The notes under the pieces are model-generated. The model saw only the letters and a program-made list of their open reading frames with translations. It was not told the DNA's origin and did no database searches. From Alteromonas indica (GTDB lineage: Bacteria; Pseudomonadota; Gammaproteobacteria; Enterobacterales; Alteromonadaceae), in NCBI GenBank assembly GCA_003056425.1, contig PYVY01000005.1, forward strand, positions 1 to 64,000: DNA of 64,000 bases, in the 5' to 3' direction. Positions 46,309 through 56,076 of this stretch are shown here, in pieces. A program made the position numbers and the translations under genes. The stretch's first letter is position 1; every line of letters starts with the position of its first letter.

Positions 46309-47280
46309 ATGAAACGTTTAAATTCTCAACTTCAGCACGATGGTGCGCCACTCGAACTCATTCTGCTTATCAGAACATTATTAGCAGGCTGTAAGGAAAT
46401 TTCCTTTCGGGTGAGTCAAGGAGCCTTAGCGGGCGTGTTGGGCTCGACCCTAAGTGAAAACGTACAGGGTGAAACTCAAAAGAAACTGGACGTTATATCA
46501 AACCAGATTCTTAAAGATACCCTACGTGATTCAGGCTATGTGAAAGCGATATCGTCTGAAGAAGAAGACACAGTGGTACCGTGTAACCCCGAAGGTAATT
46601 ATTTGGTGAGCTTTGATCCTCTGGATGGCTCTTCAAACACTGAGATCAACAGCCTGATCGGCACTATTTTCTCGATTACCCACGCGCCGCAATGGATGGA
46701 CGCCGACGATCCTTCGGCTTTCCTGCAGCCCGGCACACAAATGGTTGCTGCGGGTTACGTACTGTATGGGCCCTCTACTATGCTGGCGATGACGACCGGT
46801 CGCGGGACACATATTTATACCCTGGATAAAACCCACGGCGGCTTTCTCCTTACTCACCCGAATATTCAGGTGCCGGAACAAACCAGCGAATTTGCCATTA
46901 ACGCATCTAACCAGCGCCATTGGGAGGCCCCGGTTAAGGCCTATATTGACGACTTGCTGGCGGGCCAGGAAGGACCGCGCAAGAAAGATTATAATATGCG
47001 CTGGGTAGCAGCCATGGTTGGCGATATTCACCGGGTATTATGCCGGGGGGGTATTTTCATGTATCCGTTTGATAAGCGTAACCCATCAAAACCGGGCAAG
47101 CTGCGGTTGCTCTATGAAGCCAATCCGATGGCATTTTTGATGGAGCAAGCTGGAGGACTGGCAAATACCGGCCAGGGCCGCATTATGGAAGTAATGCCTA
47201 ATGAAATACACCAGCGGGTACCGGTCTTGCTGGGGTCCAAAGAAGAAGTAGAAACCTGTATGAGTTATTACCAACAATAA
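46309..47280 (+). CDS. fbp: Fructose-1,6-bisphosphatase, class 1
   Basis: 323 aa. It removes the 1-phosphate from fructose-1,6-bisphosphate in gluconeogenesis. Metal-site acidic residues are in 'ISSEEED', '[14 protein letters not shown]' (the class 1 signature) and '[15 protein letters not shown]'; the sugar-phosphate loop is '[17 protein letters not shown]'. The ATG at 46309 starts in the position expected from family length; the frame is open 45 codons upstream but gives no homology. It is divergent from mpl, as in E. coli, where ppa is also nearby. Confidence 0.94.
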   Translation: MKRLNSQLQHDGAPLELILLIRTLLAGCKEISFRVSQGALAGVLGSTLSENVQGETQKKLDVISNQILKDTLRDSGYVKAISSEEEDTVVPCNPEGNYLVSFDPLDGSSNTEINSLIGTIFSITHAPQWMDADDPSAFLQPGTQMVAAGYVLYGPSTMLAMTTGRGTHIYTLDKTHGGFLLTHPNIQVPEQTSEFAINASNQRHWEAPVKAYIDDLLAGQEGPRKKDYNMRWVAAMVGDIHRVLCRGGIFMYPFDKRNPSKPGKLRLLYEANPMAFLMEQAGGLANTGQGRIMEVMPNEIHQRVPVLLGSKEEVETCMSYYQQ

Positions 47281-47298
47281 CCTTACACGTAAAAAATT

Positions 47299-47358
47299 GC
47301 GCGGCAAATAGGCAGCTAACACTTAAGGTGTACATTGTTTGTTTTTATTTTGCCGCGC
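47299..47358. other. Long-range inverted repeat between fbp and ppa
   Basis: GCGCGGCAAA and TTTGCCGCGC are perfect 10-base complements separated by 40 bases that include a T-rich stretch. The pair could end fbp transcripts as a long hairpin or shape the ppa leader. Function is undecided. Confidence 0.4.
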
Positions 47359-47462
47359 TAACCGTATACTTTACCCGTTTGTTCAGGCAAGGCTGTGCTA
47401 TGCATTGCAGGTTTGCCTGAGGAAATATCACTTATTATTGGTTTAACACAAAGGAACGATTC

Positions 47463-47996
47463 ATGAGTCTGAACTCTGTATCTGCAGGTAAAAATGTACC
47501 TGATGAAATTAATGTCATCATCGAAATCCCGGCCCATGCCAGCCCGGTTAAATACGAAGTAGATAAAGACAGCGGTGCAATGTTCGTCGACCGCTTCATG
47601 GCCACCTGTATGCATTATCCGGTTAACTACGGTTATGTGAACAATACATTGTCTGAAGACGGTGACCCGGTAGACGTATTGGTTATGACACCGTTCCCTA
47701 TTCATAGCGGTTCAGTTATCCGTTGCCGCCCAGTAGGTGTACTTAACATGACTGATGAGTCAGGTGTTGATGCAAAAGTACTGGCAGTACCAATTGATAA
47801 GCTGTCGACTATTTATCGGGATGTGAAAGAAATCAGCGACGTGCCTGAGTTAACTAAACAGCAAATCGAGCATTTCTTTAGCCACTATAAAGACCTTGAG
47901 CCTGGCAAGTGGGTGAAAATTGACGGTTGGGCAGACGCCGCGGCAGCCAAAGAAGAAATTTTAGGTAGCATTAAGCGCTACGACCAGTCAGCCTAA
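47463..47996 (+). CDS. ppa: Inorganic pyrophosphatase
   Basis: 177 aa, the family I hexameric enzyme size. It hydrolyses pyrophosphate released by biosynthesis. The active-site signature is '[16 protein letters not shown]' (D-x-D-P-x-D), with metal ligands in '[10 protein letters not shown]' and Tyr/Lys in 'HYPVNYGYV' and '[16 protein letters not shown]'. It is soluble and cytoplasmic. A strong terminator follows about 25 bases after the stop. Confidence 0.97.
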   Translation: MSLNSVSAGKNVPDEINVIIEIPAHASPVKYEVDKDSGAMFVDRFMATCMHYPVNYGYVNNTLSEDGDPVDVLVMTPFPIHSGSVIRCRPVGVLNMTDESGVDAKVLAVPIDKLSTIYRDVKEISDVPELTKQQIEHFFSHYKDLEPGKWVKIDGWADAAAAKEEILGSIKRYDQSA

Positions 47997-48023
47997 TAAT
48001 TCAGGTTATGGTATAGCAACATC

Positions 48024-48050
48024 AAAAAGAGCCCAGCGGGCTCTTTTTTT
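48024..48050 (+). terminator. Intrinsic terminator of ppa
   Basis: AAAAAGAGCCC and GGGCTCTTTTT pair around AGC and end in a T run. It is a clear rho-independent terminator. Confidence 0.95.
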
Positions 48051-48154
48051 ATGGTCGATAACAGGCCAACGGTCCAGCCGATACGAGTAATTCAATGACC
48101 AACAGCGTTAATACATGAAATAATACGCGGGTAAATAATTTGCTAAGGAACATT

Positions 48155-48625
48155 ATGTCATTTGCGAAATCATTGTTGCTGTTGGTACTGACCACGGTAT
48201 GTTTTGTGGTAAGTGCCAATGAAGCAGAAGAAGTATACTGGGAAGACTTGGTGCCAGAAGGTTTTAATGAACTGGCCGCGCCAGCAGTGAATCACGATGG
48301 AACAATGACTCAGTTACAGCCGGATGCGCCCGTTGTCGAAAAATACGATGGCAAGCGGGTAAAAATTCCAGGCTTTGTGGTACCGCTTGAAGGAACCGCA
48401 GAACTCACCACTGAGTTTTTGTTGGTGCCTTATTTTGGCGCCTGTATTCATGTTCCGCCTCCATCATCTAATCAAATTGTGCATGTGAAGTTCGAAAAAG
48501 GCATCGCGATTGATGATTTGTATGATGCCATTTGGGTAACCGGAACATTATCTACCGCAGGTTGGAAAGGCGATATTGCTTCTGTAGGTTACAGCTTGAC
48601 CGGCGAATCAGTAGGGCCGTTTTAA
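48155..48625 (+). CDS. DUF3299 exported protein
   Basis: 156 aa. A signal peptide (about residues 1-21, ending 'FVVSANEA') precedes a DUF3299 domain with its markers 'YWEDLVPEGFNEL', 'KYDGKRVKIPGFVVPLEG', 'LLVPYFGACIHVPPPSSNQI' and 'AIWVTGTL'. The Cys-His in 'GACIHVPPP' looks like a ligand site. It is periplasmic; in other genomes DUF3299 genes neighbour ABC transporters, but here it is alone. The start at 48155 is favoured by AAGGAA upstream; an earlier TTG is possible. Confidence 0.82.
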   Translation: MSFAKSLLLLVLTTVCFVVSANEAEEVYWEDLVPEGFNELAAPAVNHDGTMTQLQPDAPVVEKYDGKRVKIPGFVVPLEGTAELTTEFLLVPYFGACIHVPPPSSNQIVHVKFEKGIAIDDLYDAIWVTGTLSTAGWKGDIASVGYSLTGESVGPF

Positions 48626-48696
48626 TCATTTATCCCAGCCGGGTGCGAACCTTGTCGTCCCGCTTTGGCAAGCATTTTGAATAACTCATCCTAAAG

Positions 48697-48735
48697 GACG
48701 AGAAAAAGTGATTATATGTATCGTTTTTTCTCGTC
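48697..48735. terminator. Candidate hairpin after the DUF3299 gene
   Basis: GACGAGAAAAA and TTTTTCTCGTC are perfect 11-base complements with a 17-base loop, about 70 bases past the DUF3299 stop. The A/T run lies in the stem, not after it, so termination strength is doubtful. It could instead be a protein-binding dyad upstream of the patatin gene. Confidence 0.4.
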
Positions 48736-48799
48736 TGACATATCTATTTTTGCCATGTAGTGTAAATGCTACATAGAGCGGGTTGCATGAGGAAGAGTT

Positions 48800-49636
48800 A
48801 TGAAAAAGGCACTGGTTGTAGAAGGGGGCGCAATGCGCGGGGTCTTCGCCGCTGGTGTGCTGGATGTGTTTTTGGCGAAAGAGCAGCAATTTGATTTTGC
48901 TATTGGGGTGTCGGCCGGAGCGACCAATCTGTCCACTTTTGTTTCCCGCATTCCTGGCCTTAGCCGTACCCTGATAACCGAATACGCTACCCGCCGTGAG
49001 TTCTTCAGCCCGTTGCGCTTTATCCGTGGCGGCCATATGACTGATGTTCACTGGTTGTGGCATCAGGCCCGCGCACAGCTTGATAGCCGTCGTCCCTACG
49101 CTCCTTCTACCACCCCTTTGTATGTAGGTGTCACCAATGTGGATACCGGGCAGTGCGACTACATCAGAGCCGACCAAGACAATATCGATGATTTGATGGT
49201 CGCCTCTTGCTCAATACCGGTAGCCTATCGCGAGCAACCCAAAATTGGCCAGCACCGCTACGTAGACGGCGGGGTAGGCGATTCTATCCCGGTTCGCAAA
49301 GCTTATGAAATGGGCGCGCGCGAGATTACCGTGGTGCTGTCTCAGCCGCTGGGCTTTTCGAAACCTACGGTTAAATCGAACTGGTTTTTGGAAAAGCTGT
49401 ATGGCCACCAGCCCGCGTTGCTTGCCACCCTCCTTGGCCGCGCTGAGGTATATAATGAAACGCTGGAATTTTTAAAGCATCCGCCCGCGGATCTTACCCT
49501 TAATATTGTGGCGCCACCGGCTGGTTTTAATGTCAAACGTCTTACCATGGATCGTAAAAAACTCGACCGGGGGTACAAGTATGGCAAAATTGCTGCGCTT
49601 AAAATGCTACGTGAACACCGTCTGGCAGCGGCCTGA
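48800..49636 (+). CDS. Patatin-like phospholipase (YjjU type)
   Basis: 278 aa, cytoplasmic patatin domain. The oxyanion loop is 'VVEGGAMRGVFAAGVLD', the nucleophile Ser is in 'IGVSAGATNLS' (G-x-S-x-G), and the catalytic Asp is in 'RYVDGGVGDSIPVRKA' (D-G-G). It should hydrolyse acyl esters of phospholipid or related lipids. E. coli YjjU is the closest named relative that I recall. GGAAGAG precedes the ATG. It converges on the 2OG oxygenase gene with a hairpin in the 14-base gap. Confidence 0.9.
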   Translation: MKKALVVEGGAMRGVFAAGVLDVFLAKEQQFDFAIGVSAGATNLSTFVSRIPGLSRTLITEYATRREFFSPLRFIRGGHMTDVHWLWHQARAQLDSRRPYAPSTTPLYVGVTNVDTGQCDYIRADQDNIDDLMVASCSIPVAYREQPKIGQHRYVDGGVGDSIPVRKAYEMGAREITVVLSQPLGFSKPTVKSNWFLEKLYGHQPALLATLLGRAEVYNETLEFLKHPPADLTLNIVAPPAGFNVKRLTMDRKKLDRGYKYGKIAALKMLREHRLAAA

Positions 49637-49642
49637 AATACA

Positions 49643-49665
49643 ACCGCAGGTTATTTTGCTGCGGT
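49643..49665. terminator. Hairpin between convergent patatin and oxygenase genes
   Basis: ACCGCAG and CTGCGGT pair perfectly around a 9-base loop. It overlaps the stop region of the oxygenase gene and sits just after the patatin gene, so it may end transcripts from both sides. Confidence 0.45.
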
Positions 49666-50364
49666 ATAAATATGTTCTGCGCGACTGAAGAGTAACCACG
49701 ATGTAAGGATATATTTATCGTTGCTTATTGGTATTTGGCCACGATGGGTATGGGTAAAATAGGCCGGAGCAATAACCATTCTGCCGGCTTTCGGTTGTAT
49801 TGACCGATTCTGATAATAAAAATCGGTTTCTCCCCCTTCCTCCACATCATTTAAATAAAACATAAACAACAGCACCCTGTGCAATGCCTCATTGTGGGGT
49901 AACTGCGGGAAAACTTCTGAATGCCAATAAGGATAGCCCCCTTCATTGGCGGTATAACGCTGGGCATTAATATCACCTACCCGGAACAGGTAATTGAGTA
50001 GATTGGGCAGGTTAGGCTTGCCTATCTCGGCAAAATTTTCCCCGGTTAGTTTCACGGGTTCACCGGTTTGTGGGTGGCGCACAGTTAACCCGATGGGGCC
50101 GACTATCGAAAAATAATACTTTTCAATGTAGCGTAATAAGGCCTGTCCGGTTTTTTCCATCACAGGCTGAAAGAACGAGGAAAACTCCGAGCTTTCACTA
50201 AACGAGACATCCACACTGCGCTTTTTATCTAAATCAACGCCGCCACCGGTTTGACCAGTGGATAGGTTCGGGCTTCGGTCAAATTGGGCAATTATTTCGT
50301 TACACAATGTCACCGGTAGAACGTCATCAACGACCTCGATAAAGTCGGTAGGCTCACTAAACAT
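49651..50364 (-). CDS. 2-oxoglutarate/Fe(II)-dependent oxygenase (P4H-like)
   Basis: 237 aa. The C-terminal half carries the double-stranded beta-helix: first iron ligands 'YWHSE' (His-x-Glu instead of the usual His-x-Asp), 'YLNDVEEGGETDFYYQNRSI', and the second His in 'APAYFTHTHRGQIP', followed by the likely 2OG-binding Lys in 'SNDKYILTSW'. It is predicted to hydroxylate a protein side chain or small molecule using Fe(II), O2 and 2-oxoglutarate. The substrate is unknown. It is probably cotranscribed with the thioesterase gene, which ends two bases upstream. Confidence 0.82.
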   Translation of the reverse strand: MFSEPTDFIEVVDDVLPVTLCNEIIAQFDRSPNLSTGQTGGGVDLDKKRSVDVSFSESSEFSSFFQPVMEKTGQALLRYIEKYYFSIVGPIGLTVRHPQTGEPVKLTGENFAEIGKPNLPNLLNYLFRVGDINAQRYTANEGGYPYWHSEVFPQLPHNEALHRVLLFMFYLNDVEEGGETDFYYQNRSIQPKAGRMVIAPAYFTHTHRGQIPISNDKYILTSWLLFSRAEHIYTAAK

Positions 50365-50366
50365 GG

Positions 50367-50777
50367 TTAGCTCTCCTTTAAGTGCTCGCCTAGCATTGCC
50401 TTCACCGTATCGGGTATCGCGGCCGAGCGCTGGGTAGCAAAATCAAAATGTACCAGGGTGGTGGTGCCGGTGGCGCACTTAACCTCGCTCTGCCAGGCTT
50501 CCTGAAGTACCTCAAATGAGCTGTTGCCAATACGACTAACATAGGTCTTAACCGTGACCGGCTGGCCAAAAAACAGCTGTTGATGAAAATCCACGTGGTA
50601 GCTGGCAAGAATTAATGGCCAGTTTTTTAGGTCAAGGTCGGGGGTAAACAACCGAAACAGCGGATCACGGCCAGCTTCAAACCATTGTACGAGTACCGTG
50701 TTGCCAACATGCCCTAGTGCATCAGTTTCGCAAAAGCGCACATCAAAGGTAACTTCAAACGGAGTATTGTTGCTCAT
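50367..50777 (-). CDS. Acyl-CoA thioesterase (4HBT hotdog fold)
   Basis: 136 aa. The sequence opens 'FDVRFCETDALGHVGNTVLV', the 4HBT/YbgC signature with Asp near the N-terminus; typical members have 'DxxGHVNN', here 'DALGHVGNT'. It should cleave acyl-CoA thioesters of short or medium chain. The ATG at 50777 gives the standard length; a start 18 codons earlier has no ribosome site. It lies between uvrA and the 2OG oxygenase on the same strand. Confidence 0.85.
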   Translation of the reverse strand: MSNNTPFEVTFDVRFCETDALGHVGNTVLVQWFEAGRDPLFRLFTPDLDLKNWPLILASYHVDFHQQLFFGQPVTVKTYVSRIGNSSFEVLQEAWQSEVKCATGTTTLVHFDFATQRSAAIPDTVKAMLGEHLKES

Positions 50778-50842
50778 TAATTGTCTTGTTTTGATAGGGT
50801 AGCGTACTGCCCACCATAGCATGGCGGGCACAGGGGGAAAAG

Positions 50843-53677
50843 TTAACGCTGTTGATCTAACAGGGGTTTTAAGAAGCGCCCGGTGTGGGAACCGCTGGTT
50901 TCTGACACCGTTTCCGGTGTACCTTCAGCGATGATAAGGCCACCACCTGAGCCTCCTTCAGGGCCAAGGTCCACTACCCAGTCAGCGGTTTTCACCACAT
51001 CCAGATTGTGTTCAATGACGACGACGGTATTGCCGTGATCCCGTAGACGGTGCAACACTGCCAACAACTGCCGTATATCATGGAAGTGCAAACCGGTAGT
51101 CGGTTCATCCAGTATATACAGGGTTTGGCCGGTATCCCGTTTAGACAGCTCTTTAGCCAATTTCACCCGCTGGGCTTCACCGCCTGAAAGTGTCGTGGCC
51201 GACTGGCCTAATTTAATATAGGCCAAGCCGACATCCATTAAGGTTTGTAGCTTGCGGGCAATGGACGGTATCGGGTCAAAGAATTCCCGCGCCTCTTCCA
51301 CAGTCATGCTCAATACTTCATTAATATTCTGGCCTTTATACTGAATTTCTAATGTTTCACGATTGTAGCGTTTACCTTTACATACATCGCAAGGAACATA
51401 GACATCAGGTAAAAAGTGCATCTCGACCTTAATTACGCCATCGCCCTGACAGGCTTCACAGCGCCCGCCCTTCACATTAAAGCTAAACCGGCCAGGCTTG
51501 TAACCGCGGGAGCGGGCTTCCTGGGTACCGGCAAACAGCTCGCGAATGGGCGTAAAAATGCCTGCATAGGTGGCCGGGTTAGACCGTGGTGTACGGCCTA
51601 TAGGGCTTTGGTCAATATCGACTACTTTATCCAGGTGTTCCAGACCACTCATCGCAGTATGGGGAGCGGGCTCATTGGCGGTGGCATTATTTAGCTCGCG
51701 CTGAGCAATCCGATAAAAGGTATCATTAATCAAGGTAGATTTACCCGACCCTGACACGCCGGTTACGCAGGTCATTAGCCCCACCGGAATATTCAGCGAC
51801 ACTGATTGCAGATTGTTTCCGGTCGCCCCTTCCAGCACCAACCATTTATCTTTATCAGTCGGTGTACGTTCGGCGGGAATTTCAATACGTTCACGGCCCG
51901 ACAGATATTTGCCGGTAAGTGAGTCTTCACAATTTAAAATATCATCAAGTGATCCTGCGGCAATAACTTCACCGCCATGAACCCCGGCCCCGGGGCCGAT
52001 ATCGATAACAAAGTCTGCTTCGCGAATAGCATCTTCATCGTGTTCTACCACCAATACCGTATTGCCCAGATCCCGTAAGCGGGTGAGGGTTTTCAGCAGC
52101 CGTTCGTTGTCACGCTGATGCAGCCCGATAGATGGCTCATCCAGTACATACATTACACCCACCAGGCCTGCGCCAATTTGGCTGGCTAGCCGAATTCGCT
52201 GCGCCTCCCCGCCCGAGAGCGTGTCGGCACTGCGCGATAAACTCAAATAATTCAGCCCCACATTGATCAAAAAGCTCAAGCGGTCCTGAATTTCTTTTAG
52301 AATTTTTTCGGCTATTTGGGCTTTTTGGCCCACCAAGTCCAACGACTCAAAAAACTCAAAGGCACCGGCGATAGACATATCTGCTATTTTGGGCAGGTTG
52401 GTTTCCTGAATAAAAACATTGCGGGCCTCTTCCCGTAACCGCGACCCACCGCAGGTAGTGCAAGGCTGTTGACTAAGGTACTTAGCCAGTTCCTCCCGCA
52501 CCGCGTTAGACTCGGTTTCCCGATAGCGGCGCTCCATATTAGGGATAACCCCTTCAAACGGATGCTTACGCTCCATGATATCGCCGCGGTCGTTAATATA
52601 TTTAAACTTTAACGACTTGCCCTTAGACCCGTATAAAACGATGTCCTGGTCCTTTTTCGCCAGCTCACCAAAAGGTTTTGTCAGGTCAAATTCATAGTGG
52701 TCGGCGACCGCCTGTAGCATTTGAAAGTAGTAATAGCTGCGTTTATCCCAGCCACGAATGGCCCCGCCAGACAAACTTAGCTCGTCATTGGTCAAAATTC
52801 TGCTGGGGTCAAAAAACTGCCGGGTCCCCAGGCCATCACAAGTTGGGCATGCGCCAGCCGGGTTGTTAAAGGAAAATAACCGGGGCTCTAATTCACTAAG
52901 GCTGTAGCCGCAGTGGGGGCAGGCAAAATTGGCGGAAAACACGATTTCCGGGATACTGGCATCGTCCATATCTGCAATTTTTGCATTACCACCAGATAAC
53001 TCCAGGGCGGTTTCAAAGGATTCCGCTAAGCGCAGCTGTAAGTCGTCACGGACTTTAAACCGGTCAACCACCACTTCAATAGTGTGCTTTTTGTGTAAGT
53101 CCAGCTCTGGTGGGTCGGACAAATCACACACTTCGCCGTCGATACGCGCCCGAATGTATCCTTGCGCTGCCAGATTCTGCAGCATTTTAACGTGCTCACC
53201 TTTACGGTCCTGAACCACCGGAGCCAGCAACATAAGCTTTGCGCCTTCAGGCATTGCCAGCACTTTATCTACCATCTGACTCACAGTTTGCGCATCAAGC
53301 GTAACATCGTGATCAGGACAACGCGGGGTGCCGACTCGGGCAAACATCAAACGCAGGTAATCGTAAATTTCGGTAATTGTACCCACGGTGGAGCGGGGGT
53401 TGTGTGAGGTGGATTTTTGTTCAATAGAAATGGCCGGTGACAAGCCCTCGATATGGTCAACATCCGGTTTTTCCATCATTGACAAAAACTGTCGCGCATA
53501 CGCCGACAGCGACTCAACATAGCGACGTTGGCCTTCTGCATAGAGGGTGTCGAAGGCCAGCGAGGATTTTCCTGAGCCGGACAAACCGGTTATCACCACC
53601 AGCTTGTCTCTGGGGATTGTCAAATCGACGTTCTTCAGATTGTGGGTGCGGGCACCACGTATTTCGATTTTATCCAT
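50843..53677 (-). CDS. uvrA: Excinuclease ABC subunit A (UvrA)
   Basis: 944 aa, the usual UvrA length. Two ABC-type ATPase modules carry Walker A '[16 protein letters not shown]' and '[17 protein letters not shown]', each with the signature '[10 protein letters not shown]'. Zinc-binding Cys sets are in '[13 protein letters not shown]'/'CPTCDGLG' and 'CEACQGDG'/'CDVCKGKR'. It recognises bulky DNA lesions and loads UvrB. It is divergent from the MFS transporter gene. No canonical LexA box is visible upstream, unlike uvrD in this window. Confidence 0.98.
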   Translation of the reverse strand: MDKIEIRGARTHNLKNVDLTIPRDKLVVITGLSGSGKSSLAFDTLYAEGQRRYVESLSAYARQFLSMMEKPDVDHIEGLSPAISIEQKSTSHNPRSTVGTITEIYDYLRLMFARVGTPRCPDHDVTLDAQTVSQMVDKVLAMPEGAKLMLLAPVVQDRKGEHVKMLQNLAAQGYIRARIDGEVCDLSDPPELDLHKKHTIEVVVDRFKVRDDLQLRLAESFETALELSGGNAKIADMDDASIPEIVFSANFACPHCGYSLSELEPRLFSFNNPAGACPTCDGLGTRQFFDPSRILTNDELSLSGGAIRGWDKRSYYYFQMLQAVADHYEFDLTKPFGELAKKDQDIVLYGSKGKSLKFKYINDRGDIMERKHPFEGVIPNMERRYRETESNAVREELAKYLSQQPCTTCGGSRLREEARNVFIQETNLPKIADMSIAGAFEFFESLDLVGQKAQIAEKILKEIQDRLSFLINVGLNYLSLSRSADTLSGGEAQRIRLASQIGAGLVGVMYVLDEPSIGLHQRDNERLLKTLTRLRDLGNTVLVVEHDEDAIREADFVIDIGPGAGVHGGEVIAAGSLDDILNCEDSLTGKYLSGRERIEIPAERTPTDKDKWLVLEGATGNNLQSVSLNIPVGLMTCVTGVSGSGKSTLINDTFYRIAQRELNNATANEPAPHTAMSGLEHLDKVVDIDQSPIGRTPRSNPATYAGIFTPIRELFAGTQEARSRGYKPGRFSFNVKGGRCEACQGDGVIKVEMHFLPDVYVPCDVCKGKRYNRETLEIQYKGQNINEVLSMTVEEAREFFDPIPSIARKLQTLMDVGLAYIKLGQSATTLSGGEAQRVKLAKELSKRDTGQTLYILDEPTTGLHFHDIRQLLAVLHRLRDHGNTVVVIEHNLDVVKTADWVVDLGPEGGSGGGLIIAEGTPETVSETSGSHTGRFLKPLLDQQR

Positions 53678-53700
53678 TGAAATCCATCAATTGCCAAAAG

Positions 53701-53721
53701 GTCCAGTATGCCATACTGGAC
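53701..53721. promoter_or_regulatory. Perfect palindrome upstream of uvrA
   Basis: GTCCAGTAT-GCC-ATACTGGAC is a 9-base perfect dyad with a 3-base centre, 24 bases before the uvrA ATG. Its half-sites run opposite to those of a LexA box (CAG outside, CTG inside), so it is not an obvious SOS box. It may be an operator or an RNA hairpin in the uvrA leader. Confidence 0.45.
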
Positions 53722-53851
53722 TTTGAAAAATAATCATTAGTTACGCCGCATGCACAAGGCAGATCACCTTGTCAGACTAAACCACTAATGGGCGGGACGA
53801 GATTTTGTGCTACACTTCGCGGCCTGATTAACGCAGAGGAAATGTAAGGTT

Positions 53852-55198
53852 TTGAACGCGATAGAGGTACGTGCGTCCCTGACTCTGGCATTAGTTTATG
53901 TGCTAAGAATGATGGGCCTTTTCATGGTAATGCCAGTATTGGCAGTCGCTGCTATGGAATACCCCGATTATTCTCCGGTACTGGTGGGCTTGGCAATTGG
54001 CGGCTATGGTCTGACGCAGGCTGCGTTACAGATTCCTATGGGCATGCTGTCTGATCGCTGGGGCCGCAAACCAGTTATTTTATTCGGATTGTGCATGTTC
54101 GCCTTGGGCAGTTTTGTGGCTGCCGGGGCTGAGAGCCTGACAATGATGATTGTAGGCCGGGTTTTGCAGGGGGCTGGTGCCATTGCCGGGGCTATTATGG
54201 CGCTGGCCACAGATGTCAGCCGCGAAACCCAGCGCGCTAAAGTCATGGCAATTATTGGTATTGCTATTGGTTTTTCATTTTACCTGGCGGTATTGGTGGG
54301 TCCTATTATTGCAAAACAATGGGGCCTAAGTGGCATCTTCCTGCTTACTGGCACATTGGCTATTTGCTGTATGCCGCTTATCCAATGGGTGGTTCCCACT
54401 ACGGCCAAACTTAGCAGTGGGGATGTTCTGCCCCAGGCCGGCCAGCTTAAACGGCTGGTTTTTTCTTCTCAGTTATGGCGGCTTAATATCAGTGTGATGT
54501 TTTTGCACATGATGATTACCCTGCTGTTTGTGCAATTACCCGTTACCTTGCTGCACTTTAATATGACCCTGGAGAGCCACTGGGAGTTATATCTACCGGT
54601 GCTCGGCGCCTCAGTGCTGGGGCTTATTGTAATGATGGGGATGGCCCGCGGACGGATGCCGCGCTCTTTAGTGTTGGCCGCAGCAGTATTTATGGCTAGC
54701 GCCTTCGGCATGCTGGCCTATGCCGACCATAATCAGTGGTTGGTGGTTGCCGCGGTGGTGCTGTTTTTTACTGGCTTTAATTACCTTGAAGCAAGCTTCC
54801 CAGCGTTAGTATCCAGTATTGCGCCAGCCGGTAACAAAGGTACGGCCATGGGTATCTATGCCAGTTTTCAGTTTTTCGGTGCGTTTATGGGAGGCGCCAC
54901 GGCCGGGCTGGTAAGTGATCACTGGAGTGCAGAAACGGCATACCTGGTAGGCGCCATTGCTGCCACTTTATGGCTGCTGGTGTTACAGGGGCTGCGTGAG
55001 GTTAGCCGGATACGTCGGGTCACCTTGTACACTTCAGTGAATCAACCACGCGAAGACGCCCTAAAAGAGGCGCTGGCCGCCCTTGATGGCGTGGAAGAAA
55101 GTAATATTTCGGCCACCGAAGGGGTAGTGTATTTGAAAGTTACCGCAGCATTCGATTATAACGAAGCGGCGGTCACGCTACGTACCTTTGAAAGCTGA
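53852..55198 (+). CDS. MFS transporter with C-terminal YAM domain (YajR-like)
   Basis: 448 aa. Twelve membrane helices with the MFS loop 2-3 signature 'GMLSDRWGRKPVILFG' and, after helix 12, a soluble 'VTLYTSVNQPREDALKEALA' to 'VVYLKVTAAFDYNEAAVTL' region of ferredoxin-like beta-alpha-beta fold as in the YAM domain of E. coli YajR. It is a proton-driven exporter of unknown substrate. The start is TTG with TAAGG close upstream; no ATG precedes the first helix. It is divergent from uvrA with the palindrome between. Confidence 0.9.
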   Translation: MNAIEVRASLTLALVYVLRMMGLFMVMPVLAVAAMEYPDYSPVLVGLAIGGYGLTQAALQIPMGMLSDRWGRKPVILFGLCMFALGSFVAAGAESLTMMIVGRVLQGAGAIAGAIMALATDVSRETQRAKVMAIIGIAIGFSFYLAVLVGPIIAKQWGLSGIFLLTGTLAICCMPLIQWVVPTTAKLSSGDVLPQAGQLKRLVFSSQLWRLNISVMFLHMMITLLFVQLPVTLLHFNMTLESHWELYLPVLGASVLGLIVMMGMARGRMPRSLVLAAAVFMASAFGMLAYADHNQWLVVAAVVLFFTGFNYLEASFPALVSSIAPAGNKGTAMGIYASFQFFGAFMGGATAGLVSDHWSAETAYLVGAIAATLWLLVLQGLREVSRIRRVTLYTSVNQPREDALKEALAALDGVEESNISATEGVVYLKVTAAFDYNEAAVTLRTFES

Positions 55199-55332
55199 AA
55201 CAGTCTTACCCAAAGTGCACCCTATGGGCCTGCAATTCGTAAAAAACGGTGAGCGCGGGTAAACATACCGCTTGTCTGCCCGCAAAACAGCCCAATAAAA
55301 AGGCTATCAGGTAATACAGCAGGAACATGAAT

Positions 55333-55929
55333 ATGAAGGTAGATTTAAGTGCCTATGAAGGCATTGTATTTGATATGGATGGCACATTAATAGACTCGAT
55401 GGGTTCGCATATGCAGGCCTGGGAAAAAACTTGTGAAGCTTATGGCTATCCGTTTGACCTTACCTTTATGTATGAGCTTGGTGGTGTGCCTAGCGCAGGC
55501 ACTGCACGTATTTTAAATGACAAGCACCAACGGGATCATGATCCCGATGAAGTGGCTGCCCATAAACGGGATGTCTGGTGGGAACTTGATCACAGCCCCA
55601 CGCTAATTGAAGACACTATTGCGGTGTTTAACCATTACCGACCCTCTATGAAAATTGGGGTAGGTACCGGGGCTGATCGTAGCCAGGCGGAAAAACTGTT
55701 AGGCCAGCACGGCTTACTTGAACGTATTGACGCGCTGGTTACCTCCAGTGACGTTACTGACGGTAAACCGCACCCTGAAACCTTTTTAACGGTAGCTGAA
55801 AAAATCGGCGTTCCGGCCAACAAGTGTGTGGTGTTCGAAGACACCGAGATTGGTTTACAGGCTGCGCAGCGCGCAGGCATGGACTGTATTCTGGTGCGCG
55901 CCGGGAAGATTCAGCTGCCTACCGGTTAA
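55333..55929 (+). CDS. HAD-family sugar-phosphate phosphatase (YqaB-like)
   Basis: About 198 aa of the beta-phosphoglucomutase-like HAD group. Motif I is 'IVFDMDGTLIDSMGSHMQAW', motif II in 'VGTGADRS', Lys of motif III in 'VTDGKPHPETFL' and motif IV in 'VVFEDTEIGLQAAQRAGM'. E. coli YqaB is a fructose-1-phosphate phosphatase; a similar small sugar phosphate is likely here. ATG at 55333 has better spacing to AGGAA than an ATG two codons earlier. Confidence 0.85.
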   Translation: MKVDLSAYEGIVFDMDGTLIDSMGSHMQAWEKTCEAYGYPFDLTFMYELGGVPSAGTARILNDKHQRDHDPDEVAAHKRDVWWELDHSPTLIEDTIAVFNHYRPSMKIGVGTGADRSQAEKLLGQHGLLERIDALVTSSDVTDGKPHPETFLTVAEKIGVPANKCVVFEDTEIGLQAAQRAGMDCILVRAGKIQLPTG

Positions 55930-56076
55930 CCCGGGCAGATGCGTAGGCAGCAATGATTTTGTGGGCTATACTGGCCCGGCACTGGCCATCAACGGGTAGG
56001 GTGTAATGCTTTTTGGCACTATGCCAGGCCCGTTTGCCGCGGCCTTACGATAACAAAATCAAGCAAGGTTAAAACG

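Noticed and set aside
53701..53721. LexA box for uvrA
   Set aside because: The dyad has CAG outside and CTG inside, the reverse of CTG-N10-CAG, so it does not fit the LexA consensus.
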